Source: Immersiella caudata (lineage: Eukaryota > Ascomycota > Sordariomycetes > Sordariales > Lasiosphaeriaceae). From it: a DNA stretch of 64,000 bases. Below are positions 21,265 through 31,174 of the stretch, piece by piece. A model generated the notes under the pieces. That model made no database searches and was not told where the DNA came from. It saw only the letters and a program-made list of their open reading frames with translations. The position numbers and the translations under genes are program-made. Position 1 is the first letter of the stretch; every line of letters begins with the position of its first letter. The DNA is taken from positions 2,356,001 through 2,420,000 of the forward strand of contig JAULSU010000001.1 of the NCBI GenBank assembly GCA_030512335.1, written 5' to 3'.

Positions 21265-23037
21265 TTAACACAATGAACTGATATATTGTACTGAAGGTGT
21301 GCTCATAGCAGCCGCTCTTTGGGGCCAGCTAGGTGTCCTGTGTTCGTCGGCGCGAAACGAATGTCTTGACCCTCCTTCAGATGTGAAGCCATAAGTGCAC
21401 CCAATTTGCCCGAACACAACCGGTCCTTGATGTTGCATATTCATAGCCCGGAGGCCCTTATACCCTGGCTCGAGCCCTATCGCATTCCTCGACTGTGGTA
21501 AATATATGTCAGCGATCTCTTTCAAAGGCAATTCATGGGCAACGCGATGCCTCAGGCGCGCCCATGTCACGCCCAAGACATCCAACAAAGCCTCGAACAA
21601 CCACATCAGGAGCCATATGGCAGAAAGGGGAGACCCACTGAACCGATATATGCCCTCTAATCCCTCAAAGTCCTCAGAGCAATGGTCTCCAGAGTTACTG
21701 AGCAAGCCCGGAGACATACTCTCGTACCCTTCAGTTTCAGGAGGTGACAGCCAAGGGTTCGCCTCGTACTCATCCAGGAACATCTCCTCGATTTCGGATA
21801 TGTCTGAACACTGACTTCTGACCGAGCCGCCTGGCGAGGTAATAGTCTTGGCGTCGCAATTCTCATCCGGAGCGAAGGGGACAACTGGGACGCCGACGCT
21901 GACATCAAAGTCCGCATCCTGCCTGACGACCCCTCGCTTGACACCAATGTCGAAACACAAGCTCTCGACAGTCTCACTGTCAACACCTGGAAATCGTACG
22001 CGGATGACACTTCCCTTTTCCATCGTGACCGGCAGGTCTCCTAGCGCCGATAAGCTCTTCAGGTCTGTCATAATAGCCGCAAGATCCTTCAGAGCGCGGG
22101 CAAAGTCGATCGAAAGCACATCGAGGAATCCCTCAGTGTGAAGCGTAGCGGTCTCGCCAATCATGGGCTTAAAGTCATGCTCGGCAGCGGCAAAGGGGAA
22201 CACCACACCGAGAGGGCTCAGCGCCGTAATGGTGGGGCTCACGCGAAAGTCGATGAATGATCCCGGAGCATTGCGCGGGATCGAAGACAGACGTACTCGC
22301 GCCTCCTCCTGAGCCTGTGGCAAATATCAGCTTATTGTTTCCTTTTTTGGGAAATTTTCCATTGTCTTGGGAGCCTCGAGAGAGTTTTGCTCCCGAGACA
22401 ACCGACAAAGAGACAAAAGGGGAAGAAAATGGCTCCAAATCCCACTTACAGCGCTCACGGCGATATAGCGGGCTCTGCCCTTGGCGTCAACTCCGTCGTA
22501 GCGTGCACGATGGCCGCCGAGCCAGAATGCGCGCATCGCCTGGCTGACATTGGCGACAACCTGGGCTTGCACTGCGGGGCTATGGCTGAAGTATCGGGCA
22601 CTTCCACCGCCAGGCATCGAGTAACCGCCAGCCGTGCGACCCAGAGTGCCGCCCGTCAAGTTCGGACGGAGGGTACAGGCGAAAGGGGCTCGACCTGTGA
22701 ACCGCGATACGGCCCGGGACGTGTTGGACACCGGGAGTTTGGACCGGTCAAAACGGGGCGTAGCGGGCGAGTGATGGCCACCGGTGCTGAGGTAACGACA
22801 AACAGTGGCGTTAAAGTTGGCGTAGGTCTTCCCGACACGCTTTAGCTGACGCAAACGGGCGACTGGGTGGATTGGTTGGCAGTTGGGTGCGTTGCGCGCG
22901 TACGCAGGCTGGAGCTCGGCGTTGACGGGGCGAGTCGCGTTGGCGAGCCTCAAGCGAAGCATCTTGCTCGCCCGTGCGAGATTCTTAGCCACCAGCCGCA
23001 AAGCGGCAGTGGCCAAGAAGCCCCCACCTGGAGGCAT
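21265..23037 (-). CDS. Conserved ascomycete protein, family labelled 'casein kinase II beta 2 subunit'
   Basis: Matches a Sordariomycete family usually annotated 'casein kinase II beta 2 subunit'. I see none of the CK2-beta zinc-finger cysteines, so the label is doubtful. The first exon (23037-22450, 196 codons) is very basic, Ala/Arg-rich and starts MPPGGGFLATAALRLVAKN, a plausible mitochondrial targeting sequence; it includes RYFSHSPAVQAQVVANVSQAMRAF over two adjacent blocks. The second exon (22314-21265) carries the conserved block GSFIDFRVSPTITALSPLG, a hydrophobic segment, DGFL-like LDVLSIDFARALKDLAAIM, GSVIRVRFPG and IGVKRGVVRQD. An acidic region and one hydrophobic helix (SAIWLLMWLFEALLDVLG) follow. 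The phase-0 intron has gtaagt and cacag. Total 545 aa; the last 60 residues are uncertain. True role unknown. Confidence 0.7.
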
Positions 23038-23462
23038 CTTGGTCTTTTGTTTTTGATGAAATCGCAAGCCTTGCTGAGGACGGCCTGCGAGAAGTTGAAA
23101 GAGGAGGGAGTCAAATGATGGGAATTGCGGGTGGGATCGGGATCTTAAACAATTATCGATAAGGCCTGAGGTTCGCCACTCCCTCTGACGAAACCGCTGC
23201 GGGGTCCGGCATTCTAGCCTCGAATTTGTGGAGACAACGCTAGGCAGATATAAGGCACGAGCGATATGCACTTAGATAAACCTCCAAGGACCCACAGTTG
23301 GTGGCCCCACAGCGCATTTGGTGAATAAATTCCCAAATTTTCTGGGCCGCAACAGTTCTTTCCTCTCCAACACCACACGCCGGCTCTTTGAGCTTCCAAC
23401 ACCTCCAACCCGCAGCAAGGTAAGCCAAATTCCTGCCTCCCAGCATCCCGCGCTATGCGCAA

Positions 23463-23548
23463 GCTCCTGTGATGAACAAACAAACGAACAATCCAATTCC
23501 GACCTAGCCCGTGGGGACATCAATTTACTCTAGAATTACCCTGAGAGC
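23463..23548 (+). ncRNA. Box C/D snoRNA 1, predicted 18S rRNA guide (U45-like target)
   Basis: Box C GTGATGA at 23469-23475 and box D CTGA at 23541-23544, closed by a 4-bp stem gctc/gagc. The 13 nt directly upstream of box D (23528-23540, ctctagaattacc) are perfectly complementary to the universally conserved 18S segment ggtaattctagag. By the box D plus five rule, the target is the second A of ggtAA. This is the residue region guided in humans by U45 and is not among the methylations known in budding yeast. The snoRNA lies in the first host intron. Confidence 0.8.
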
Positions 23549-23730
23549 ACAAATTTTTGCCCTGTCGATACCGCGTCGCGTCTGATCAGGTGCTAACTTC
23601 TCAACAGTGCTGCGGGGTCTCTTTTTTTGTTTTTCCCTTGCCGTCACCAATTCGCAGCACATTCACCTCATGATCAAAAGGTTAGTCGCATTCAATCCCC
23701 TCGCACATTTGCGCTGCACTCCCCCTCCCC

Positions 23731-23827
23731 ATCCAATGTGATGATCAAAAAAAAGTATAAGAGATTCCTCATTCCGAAAATACGATGTCGAATTACTCGA
23801 ATAGTTTCAGCCTTGTCTGATTTGGAT
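23731..23827 (+). ncRNA. Box C/D snoRNA 2, snR41/U32-like (18S Gm1126 guide)
   Basis: A textbook structure: terminal stem atccaa/ttggat, box C GTGATGA at 23738-23744, box D CTGA at 23817-23820, 97 nt in all. Upstream of box D, agtttcagccttg is complementary to the conserved 18S sequence caaggctgaaact. The fifth paired nucleotide is a G, corresponding to yeast 18S Gm1126 (guided by snR41) and the human site guided by U32. A possible D' region occurs near 23765-23775 (attcctcattccga), but its target is unclear. Confidence 0.88.
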
Positions 23828-23925
23828 ATCATCCTCTGATTGCTTGCCCTTCAAGTTCACCGTCTTCAAACTGTGATGCTAACAAGCAATCGTCAGGTAT
23901 GCGATACACATCTCTATTCACCCAT

Positions 23926-24063
23926 GGCACTATGACGAAGATTTGAACGAACGGGCGGACATAAACGAAGCCTCACCGCCCCTCCTCGTGAAGCGGGACT
24001 GTACATCCCGTGAGGGGGGAACGGGGAGAAATTCTTGTTGAGAACTCGTCACCTGATCGTGCC
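23926..24063 (+). ncRNA. Box C/D snoRNA 3 (candidate, 138 nt)
   Basis: Terminal stem ggcac/gtgcc, box C variant ATGACGA at 23932-23938 and box D CTGA at 24053-24056, sitting alone in the third host intron. It is longer than the other members and contains GC-rich segments able to form internal hairpins (accgcccctcctcg; gagggggg). The guide before box D (gagaactcgtcac) has no rRNA complement that I can recall, so the target is not assigned. Support is the stem, the boxes and the intronic position. Confidence 0.55.
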
Positions 24064-24157
24064 CTCGATCAGCACTTCATTTGACGGCAGTGCAAATGAG
24101 AGTTATGACTAACATCTGACCTCTCAGGTAACCACGTCTTCCTCCACCTTGTTCACC

Positions 24158-24247
24158 TTTCATTTCTTTACATGATGATCATTATTCACACTGTTTGATC
24201 TGTCTTCGGACGGACATGAACACAAACAAAAATCTGATTTAATGAGG
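24158..24247 (+). ncRNA. Box C/D snoRNA 4 (candidate)
   Basis: Perfect box C ATGATGA at 24172-24178 and box D CTGA at 24234-24237. The outer stem tttcatt/aatgagg includes two G-U pairs, with unpaired bases between the stem and the boxes. In the centre, ctgtcttcggacgg can form a UUCG-capped hairpin. No rRNA target was recognised for the A-rich guide before box D. It lies in the fourth host intron. Confidence 0.55.
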
Positions 24248-24447
24248 TATGCACACCAGCCATCAAGACGGTGACCATAGTTGCTGACATACCCAAGGCT
24301 GAACTTGATTCTTGCACCTATTGTGCTCTATCGACACCATTTGTGAGCTTTCACTGACTAGATGGCGAGTCAGGTAACTTCCAAGTGATGCCGTTTAAAC
24401 GACCTGAAAACCCCAAAGTAAGTTCCGGTGACTTGTCTTTGCTACCC

Positions 24448-24536
24448 AAACCTTCGGGATGATTTTTCTTTTTAAGCTTTTTAACTCTGAGTTCATCGTG
24501 ATGAACAACATTCACCTTGGAGAACTGATTAGGTTT
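24448..24536 (+). ncRNA. Box C/D snoRNA 5, snR47/U36-like (18S Am619 guide)
   Basis: Terminal stem aaacct/aggttt, box C GGGATGA (one mismatch) at 24456-24462, D' box CTGA at 24487-24490, perfect C' box GTGATGA at 24498-24504 and box D CTGA at 24525-24528. The 12 nt before D' (agctttttaact) are complementary to 18S agttaaaaagct, and the fifth nucleotide is the A that yeast snR47 (human U36) guides, Am619 in yeast numbering. The second guide (attcaccttggagaa) has no target I can assign with confidence. Confidence 0.85.
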
Positions 24537-24792
24537 CCTCACACATGGTTATCGATACACTTTCTTAGAATCTTGCTGACCATTCTTCAGGTCTCTGCTT
24601 GCAACTGCTACTTGGATAGAAAGATGGCAGATGGTCACAGTGTTGCTTTATAGATATACTCTAGCTCTATCAATGAAACCCGCATTCTTTACTTTCTACT
24701 CATGCCGTGGTTCCCAAGCCTCCAAATCGTTCAGCGTACGTCTGGCAATCCTCGCAACCGAGTTTCTTCGAGTACATCGTCAGGTAGGCGGC

Positions 24793-26286
24793 CTACGCCT
24801 TCAGCTGCAGCCTCGAGTTCCACCCGACAATACACCGTACAATGTCCCAGTCCCCATTATTGCCCACCCAGTCGATGACCACCACACCCGTCCCAGCATC
24901 TCCAATCGTCAGCTGTCCTGGTCCCTTCCCTGCTGCTCCATGTCCCGTGCATAGATACTCTATAACTGACGGGTTGATCTTCGCCGCGATCCTGTCCGGC
25001 CAGCAGCTCGCATTGAAGAAGCTACTAGCACTCAAGAAGTTGATAAACATCGGCAGCGGCCCTCCCGACACATTCATCTCCCCAGCAGAGACACAAGCCT
25101 GTTGCGCCGCCCGTTCCAGCTCCGCCCTCGCCAGCTCAATCTTCTTGTCAATCTCCTCCGTCTGCCCGACCTCGTAAAAATCCTGAATCCGAATCTGGCC
25201 GCTCCCGCATGTCCCATCCGCGCAATTATCAGGCCACACCGAACCATCAATTCCGAATCCCACCTCCTGCATCGACTCGTCCAAGTGAAACCTCCTCACC
25301 AGCACAATCTTTCCCCTCGCTTCTTCCAACGCCGGGATACGCGGCGCGGTGTACCACCTCTTGCCATCCTCACCCGCAAAATACCTATCCCGCAAATACT
25401 TCCCCAGCAAGTGATCCGTCCCCTTCCCCGTCCCCTCCCTTTTGACGCTCATCAACACCCCCTCGGACGGATTCTCATCCAGGAAGGCATACACCTCGGC
25501 CAGCAAATCATGGAACCATTTCGTCCCCGACAGGGAAATAGGAAAAGCAGAATGCACCAGTGCCAGATCGGTATCCCCGGCGCTCTCATCCGGTACTGAC
25601 ACTCGGATATCCAAGAAGCGAATCCCGTTGTTGAGTTGCTCTCTTACGGAAACAGCCTGGCATCGTACGGAGGGTAATGCCGTGTAGTGCGTAGGAGAGT
25701 TGTGTGTCCCCGGTATGCTGAGCGCGGATAATGGGAGGGATGGAGGGAGCTCGGCCATCCAGGAGGAGAGGCGCGCGGAGGAGAAGATGGCGAGGTAAGA
25801 GGCACGAGGGAGGTAGACAATGGTGAATTCTTTGGTGGTCGGGTCCGGGGAGATGTGTTGCATGGTGAGAGATTGCGGGGACGGGCCGGGAAAGGTGGCG
25901 GTATATCGGTGGGTTGTGCCGGGTTCGGCAAAGGTGAGGCGGAGCTGTTCGGTGGAGGGTTCTGGCGCGGGGATGGAGGTAGGGGATTCGGAGAAGGGGT
26001 GGATGGGGGTGGAGGGGATGGGAGGTTTGGTGGTGGCGATGGCGGCGGCGGCTGAGGTTGCGATTGCGGTTGCAGTCGGGGCAGGGGGTGCCGTGCTTCG
26101 ACCGGTGATTCTAGCGGTGATCTTAGCAAAGCCGGATGGCTCGCTGCTGAGCTCGACGGGCTTGATAAGGCGCTCGGCCTCGACGAGCTCGAGGGGCGTG
26201 ATCGTGAGATTTCGGATAGTGAGGCCCATGGTGGATTCTGCGGCCTGGTATATAGGATGTGCTTCTGAGCTAGCTGCGGCCCCCAT
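24793..26286 (-). CDS. PI-specific phospholipase C-like protein (PI-PLC X domain)
   Basis: Predicted cytosolic or membrane-associated phosphodiesterase of the bacterial-type PI-PLC superfamily. A single exon of 497 aa starts MGAAASSEAHP; the Gly at position 2 would allow N-myristoylation, but this is inference. Residues about 15-180 form a fungal N-terminal domain with a low-complexity Thr/Ala/Pro linker. The PI-PLC X domain occupies about 195-490: first catalytic His in LSIPGTHNSPTHYTA, DIRV after GIRFL, and second catalytic His in LALVHSAFPIS. The C-terminal part (PLPMFINFLSASSFF, VVVIDWVGNNGDWDIVRCIVGWN) is typical of fungal members. There is no EF-hand, C2 or PH domain, so it is not a eukaryotic-type signalling PLC. 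Its 3' end abuts the snoRNA host locus on the opposite strand. Confidence 0.85.
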   Translation of the reverse strand: MGAAASSEAHPIYQAAESTMGLTIRNLTITPLELVEAERLIKPVELSSEPSGFAKITARITGRSTAPPAPTATAIATSAAAAIATTKPPIPSTPIHPFSESPTSIPAPEPSTEQLRLTFAEPGTTHRYTATFPGPSPQSLTMQHISPDPTTKEFTIVYLPRASYLAIFSSARLSSWMAELPPSLPLSALSIPGTHNSPTHYTALPSVRCQAVSVREQLNNGIRFLDIRVSVPDESAGDTDLALVHSAFPISLSGTKWFHDLLAEVYAFLDENPSEGVLMSVKREGTGKGTDHLLGKYLRDRYFAGEDGKRWYTAPRIPALEEARGKIVLVRRFHLDESMQEVGFGIDGSVWPDNCADGTCGSGQIRIQDFYEVGQTEEIDKKIELARAELERAAQQACVSAGEMNVSGGPLPMFINFLSASSFFNASCWPDRIAAKINPSVIEYLCTGHGAAGKGPGQLTIGDAGTGVVVIDWVGNNGDWDIVRCIVGWNSRLQLKA

Positions 26287-28171
26287 TTTGTCGGACGTTG
26301 AATTAGGTGATCGTTTTTAGGGCTGAGATATTCTAGGAGTTTGGAGTTCAAGTCTGTCGAGGCGGTGCGGTCACCATTACCCCTCAAGTTCTGGGCTTGA
26401 AGTTGATGGTGGACGTTGCCCACTGGTCTTGTCTCTAGCCGACACCACGAGTCTCTCTTTCCGTCAAGTCAATTGCTGCCCAAGATTACAAAATGCAAGA
26501 CAAAAAATACTAGAAAGTCGTCAATTGGTTCCTGCCTGATCTTAAAACTCGATTAAACAGCCCGTCGCCCAGCTGTTGCAAGTGAACGCGTCGGAGGACT
26601 GCCACCGCGCCATGTCTCGGCTTTCGGCAAGGTACGTCATCGCTGGGCGCCTTTGTCACCGTGGTGATCGCTTACATAACCCCAGCAAACACACACCAAA
26701 GCCTCCGTCCATCACCCCCCCTTTTCAACAGGAGCCGAAACTGATATGCCATGCTGACTAGACCTTGAGCAAAAATTCGAGAACATTAAAGACGACTGTC
26801 TATACGGTAGGGCTGTGAAGGACTTGGCGCGCACCCAAGCGGCTCAATCAGTCCTGTTCCCCCAGAGCTCAACCTTGACAGCCCCAGGGAAACCTGCTGA
26901 AGATCCTGGCCTTAGCCCAGGAAACCGTCTACCGCTGTCCCTGCTACGGCTTGCCATCATTAACTCGCCGATTCCCCCCTGAAATGGTGTGCTGCAGCGG
27001 TTGAGTAGGTCCCTGCCAAGAGGTCTGCCGAAGGCTTGACAAGCGGGCAATATCTGCCACGAGCCCTCACCCACGCGAGAAGCAGCCAAGCCCGAAGAAA
27101 TGCTTATTTTCTGATGTTTGATAAACGACCTCCAAACCACTGGGGCCTCTCACGTACCGCCCATCCGTTCCGACAACCAGATCACCATCGCTTGGCTCGG
27201 AAGTTTAAATGAGGGGAAGTGCAATGCCGTCCAAGCAGCTCCTGATCCCGCCTCGGGGGTCCGTCAGAAACTGGGGACTTCCCGTTCTTGTCACTTACAC
27301 GTATACCCGGGCTCTGACGTTTGGCTGTCGAGTACCATATACGAGGTTCAAGGTCTTCTCTCATATCTTGCCGAAGTGAAGTGGAAGCAGGCATCCCTCC
27401 GCCACCGGAAGAATGAAGATTGAACGGAGCCAGATGCCGAGGGCTGGGATGATAATCAGCTGGGTGATTGGCCCCTGTCCCTCCCTTGTACGCGCTCAGA
27501 AGACTGGCCAAAGAGTAGCAATGGGGTGGTTCAGATCATCCAGTCAACTGATGCACTCTCTCTCCAACTTCTTCCGCGTCCACTCACTTGGTTTGCCGCT
27601 TCCTGTCCTGTTTGCAAGATGGATCAACTAGGAGTGAGCCTCACGACATATCTCTCACACCTGGGAGCTGGACGATAGGCTCCCCTGGGCGATTTTTCCG
27701 GCAGGGGGAATATCTTCAAGCCTGCTATGTCCGTCTTTAGCATGCAGGAACATATTGATGAAGTGGCACACTCGGTGCTCGAGCAACCCCAGGTCTTGGC
27801 CGATGGCCCCGACAACCGAATCCCTTTCCCGCAACTCCGCCAAGGCCCATCACATCAATTGTTAAACCACCAGTTCGAGATAGAGCAATTCGCGGTGATT
27901 GTAGGCCATTGTCTGCCGGACCTCCGTCAATCGGTTATTATCGTGAGGTTGGGGACACCTGGATAAATGACATCTCAATTTGGACGGGCTTCAATGCTAA
28001 AAACCACTGGATCCCGATTGCGTGTATTAAGCTATCGAGAGAGACGTGGAGGAGCGATGGCGTGGGTGAAGTCGTCCATAAATACATGCTGCGCCGTTGA
28101 CCGATGACGACGTCCAAGACTTGAGCATCCGATCCTTTTCCCTCGTCCAGGCCATCACGACCCGTGACAAG
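26287..28171. other. Gene-poor 1.9 kb
   Basis: This divergent interval lies between the PLC-like gene and the secreted protein gene. Short open frames occur on both strands, but none shows a domain, a signal peptide or coherent splicing. Confidence 0.4.
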
Positions 28172-28699
28172 ATGCGCTTCTCACTCGCTGTCGCCGCCTT
28201 CGCAGGCTCGGCCATGGCCATCCCCTCCCTCTCTTCCCTCTCCCTACCCTCCTTCCTCTCCCGCCGCGCAGACTGCCTCACCGAGGCCGAAGCCAAGGAG
28301 ATCGTCGACATCTACGTTCGCTTAATCGCCAACTACAAGGACGAAGACTGCGAAAAGTACTGCGCCGACAGCTTCGTCGACCGCTCCGACAGCATCAACA
28401 CCTTCATCTTCCGGCCGCTCGGTGAGCCAACGTTTGCGACTAAGAAGATCTTCATGGATGCGCAGGGCTCGAATCCTCCCTTCCCTGTGGTCGTCGACTC
28501 CATTGATGCCGTCGCCTGCAAGAGCATCGGTATGAAGTGGCATGCCACCTTTGGAGCTGCCAACAAGCCCGCGAGGGGCATAACGTTGATTGGTGTCACC
28601 AAGGAGAAGGGCTGGTGGCAGATCAGCAGCCTTGACCTTGAGTTCAACAGCCTTATCTGGTTGCTGAATATGGGCGGGAATTACACATGGGAAGGTTAA
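28172..28699 (+). CDS. Secreted NTF2-like fold protein
   Basis: Probable extracellular protein of unknown role. ATG 28172 begins MRFSLAVAAFAGSAMA, a clear signal peptide with an Ala-x-Ala type cleavage region near residues 15-17. A Ser/Leu-rich stretch follows and ends at a dibasic RR before ADCLTEAEAKEI, so a Kex2-type propeptide cleavage is possible. The mature part (about 140 residues) fits the SnoaL/NTF2-like alpha+beta cone (EIVDIYVRLIANYKDEDCEKYCADSF, read in two blocks; GWWQISSLDLEFNSLIWLLNMGG) seen in many fungal secreted proteins. Two nearby cysteines (DCEKYC) plus CLTEA and ACKSIG could form disulfides. Single exon, 175 aa. Confidence 0.82.
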   Translation: MRFSLAVAAFAGSAMAIPSLSSLSLPSFLSRRADCLTEAEAKEIVDIYVRLIANYKDEDCEKYCADSFVDRSDSINTFIFRPLGEPTFATKKIFMDAQGSNPPFPVVVDSIDAVACKSIGMKWHATFGAANKPARGITLIGVTKEKGWWQISSLDLEFNSLIWLLNMGGNYTWEG

Positions 28700-31174
28700 A
28701 TGCGGTTGGTGATCTATTTGCGGGGGATTGGCCGGTGCTGTCAGTTCGAAAGAAGAGGCCATCCAAGAGGAAGAATCCGGGGGAAACACGCATGTTGGGA
28801 CACACAGATGTTGGGGTGGTGTAAAATGGTTGACTGAAGCGAAGTACATACCTGTACCTACCTTGGACGTAGAAATTTGCAAGGCTATACCGCGTGTACT
28901 GTGTTCGACAAGGCGCTGGCCCAGACGAGCATTTTCGGGCGCAAGCGGCAGCGATGGCTGTGTTGTGTGTGACAGCGGATGTTGAAGCAGGGGTCAGGAG
29001 CTTTTCCCAGTGCACACGGAGCAGGCCAAGTGCTGGCCAATGAATTTCCACGTCTTGCCGAGCACAACAAGGCGGACCTGAATCAAGGGAAGATGCACTT
29101 GTTTGGGTTCATGGCTGGACTGAATCTTGAAGGCGGAGGTTACACGGATTCACTTGGCATTCGTGCTTGCCCCCTGCGGAAGGAGCGACCTCCCACGGAC
29201 GGGACATCCAGCCCGTCGTTTCGCAATGATATGCCAACGCCTGCGTCTGCAGGCTTGAAACTTTCGAAGGGCCGAGTTAGAACACACCGGGGATATGGTG
29301 TGCCCTGACTGCAGTGACTCAATATATTGGTGTTGAGAATCCCAAGAACCCACCCAAGGTGCTGCTGAGTGTCTATAATCCTCACGATCAGGTGTTTCAA
29401 CACGACGTTTCTGATGTCGACGGAGCGCATCTGGATCGGATTCATATCAGGCCCGGTTGTTGTGATCAAGGCTCACCTGGGCGTCTGCCCCTCTTGGTCA
29501 CGGGCGAGCTATCCTGGATGTTGGCTCATTGCCGAAAGCACGACGCAAGCGCTTGCATACCTCGTTTCGAGCGAGGACCGTAATCAGACACTTGCTCAGG
29601 GTCGCCACGTCTGCGTCTGATTCCGCGAAGGAGTGTCTGTTTACACCCGTCAAGTCTTTCGGCTGGTCTACCTTGGTCTTGATGCTTGGGGTCTGGACAA
29701 TGTTTTTGGTGTGACCGCAGGCTTGTTTGACGTCGACAATTGGTGGGGGATCGGATGGTGTTTCGTGATAATCGTGGGGTTCTGTAGGGCTGCAGCTGAC
29801 GGAGCCAGACTTGGTTAGAAGGGAGACACCATTGAGACATGGTAAGACAGCTGCGCTTGGCGAGGAATGGCCTCCTGCAGATGCCATCCCATTTGTCGTT
29901 TCACGACACAGTGACGCCTGGACTTTGCCCACCGGAATGCGTTGTCTCAGGCCGATTCGACATTGTGTGGCCTCCAAGAAAACTGGGAATGATCTGTATT
30001 TTCGTTGGGTGGCTTAGCACACTGGGTAGCAGCGCTAATTGTGACTCTATTGATACAGTGAATGGTTTCCATGGTGGCTGGCTAACGCCAGCTCAGACAC
30101 AAGACGAGGCGTCGCCGACGATGAGCTGAAAGGGTCGCCAGAGCGTTTCTGGCTTTGCGCTGACAGCCTGCAGAGACGCGCATGAGTGTGGTATGATTTG
30201 GGGGCTGAGATTCCATGCGGGATGCCGTGAGCCGCGAATGGAATTGTGGTAACGAGTGCTGCTTGGATTTTTAGAGTGCGCAGTAGCTTGGGTTCATCAA
30301 TGTGAAATGCCGACTTCTGGTGCAAAGTGAGAAGTTCGAGTCCAGGAAGAATACCTAAGGTAGGTAGTTGAAGCTTTTGTGGACTCATCGGATAGACATG
30401 CGTCCCCAGATTTTCGTCAATGTGAAGTCTGACAACGCGGTGAGAACTGTAATGCTACGTAACTTGCTGTCCCTGCCCCTGAAAATTGAAGAACTTTTGG
30501 TCACCGGCTGACCCTTCCTGGACCCACAGCCCCTGACGGCAAGGCCGTTGACACAGTGCGCCAATCATTTTTGGATCCTTGTGGGCCCGCTCTGCTGGGT
30601 AGCTCCCCGTTCGGCCAATTAGACGCGCGGGCCTACCACCTTCGCAATTTCAACACCCCATCCACTTCATCGCGCACAACGGTCCTCCCAGTCGTTTTGG
30701 AGCGCAGCTCTCCAGCCAGCCTCAGCCGTCGGGCGAGCAGGGCCAATTCCTGGACTGTTTCCGTTACTCCGTTTTTCATTGGAGTCCCATGAAAAATATG
30801 GATTGCCCACAGTGGGTCGAACGGAGGATACGGGAACGTTAGAGATCTTCGCACCAAAAGGGGGGCGTTTCATTTCCAGGTAAGGCGCAGCATCGCGTGC
30901 TGGGGCGTCAAGGAAGGAAGCTTGGCAGCCGTCTCGCGGTGGATGTCTTGTTCGGATTCCCGTTTCTCTTTTCCCTTCTCTTCGTGTCCCAGTTCCTGCA
31001 TCTTTTCCGTCTCAGCCATCCCCGACGTCGATACCTCGCGGTCTGTACTTCCAGCCGCTGCCCTTCATTTGCCATATATTCGCTTGCTGCCAGTCGATCC
31101 GCACACCCTCCTTCTCACCCTTCCTCGCTCACCCAGTCTCTCGTTTCGTGTAACACGCGCATCCGACCGCCAAA
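28700..31174. other. Gene-poor 2.5 kb
   Basis: This is one of the longest gene-free intervals of the window. Scattered open frames of up to 159 codons lack domains, and frames overlap on both strands without preference. The last 250 bases are pyrimidine-rich and look like the promoter and 5' UTR of the GPI-type protein. Confidence 0.4.

Larger units (their letters stand above)
23330..24740 (+). ncRNA. Spliced non-coding host gene for a box C/D snoRNA cluster
   Basis: No protein frame spans this stretch, but splice signals recur in register with snoRNAs. I read: exon to 23419 (cagcaag|gtaagc); intron 23420-23607 (gctaac...caacag) with snoRNA 1; exon 23608-23680; intron 23681-23896 (gttagt; gctaac...gtcag) with snoRNA 2; intron 23897-24127 (gtatgc; gactaac...ctcag) with snoRNA 3; intron 24128-24373 (gtaacc; actgacta...gtcag) with snoRNA 4; exon 24374-24417; intron 24418-24590 (gtaagt; gctgacc...ttcag) with snoRNA 5. 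At 23896/23897 and 24127/24128 the acceptor abuts the next donor with no exon between. This resembles intron-encoded snoRNA host genes in fungi and animals, whose exons have no coding function. The transcript ends are inferred, not seen. Confidence 0.7.

Noticed and set aside
23318..23839. Short plus-strand frames of 60-70 codons in the snoRNA locus
   Set aside because: They cross splice sites and snoRNAs and show no protein character; the locus is better read as non-coding.
24246..24373. Possible further snoRNA in the fourth host intron downstream of snoRNA 4
   Set aside because: Two CTGA words occur, but there is no acceptable box C or closing stem.
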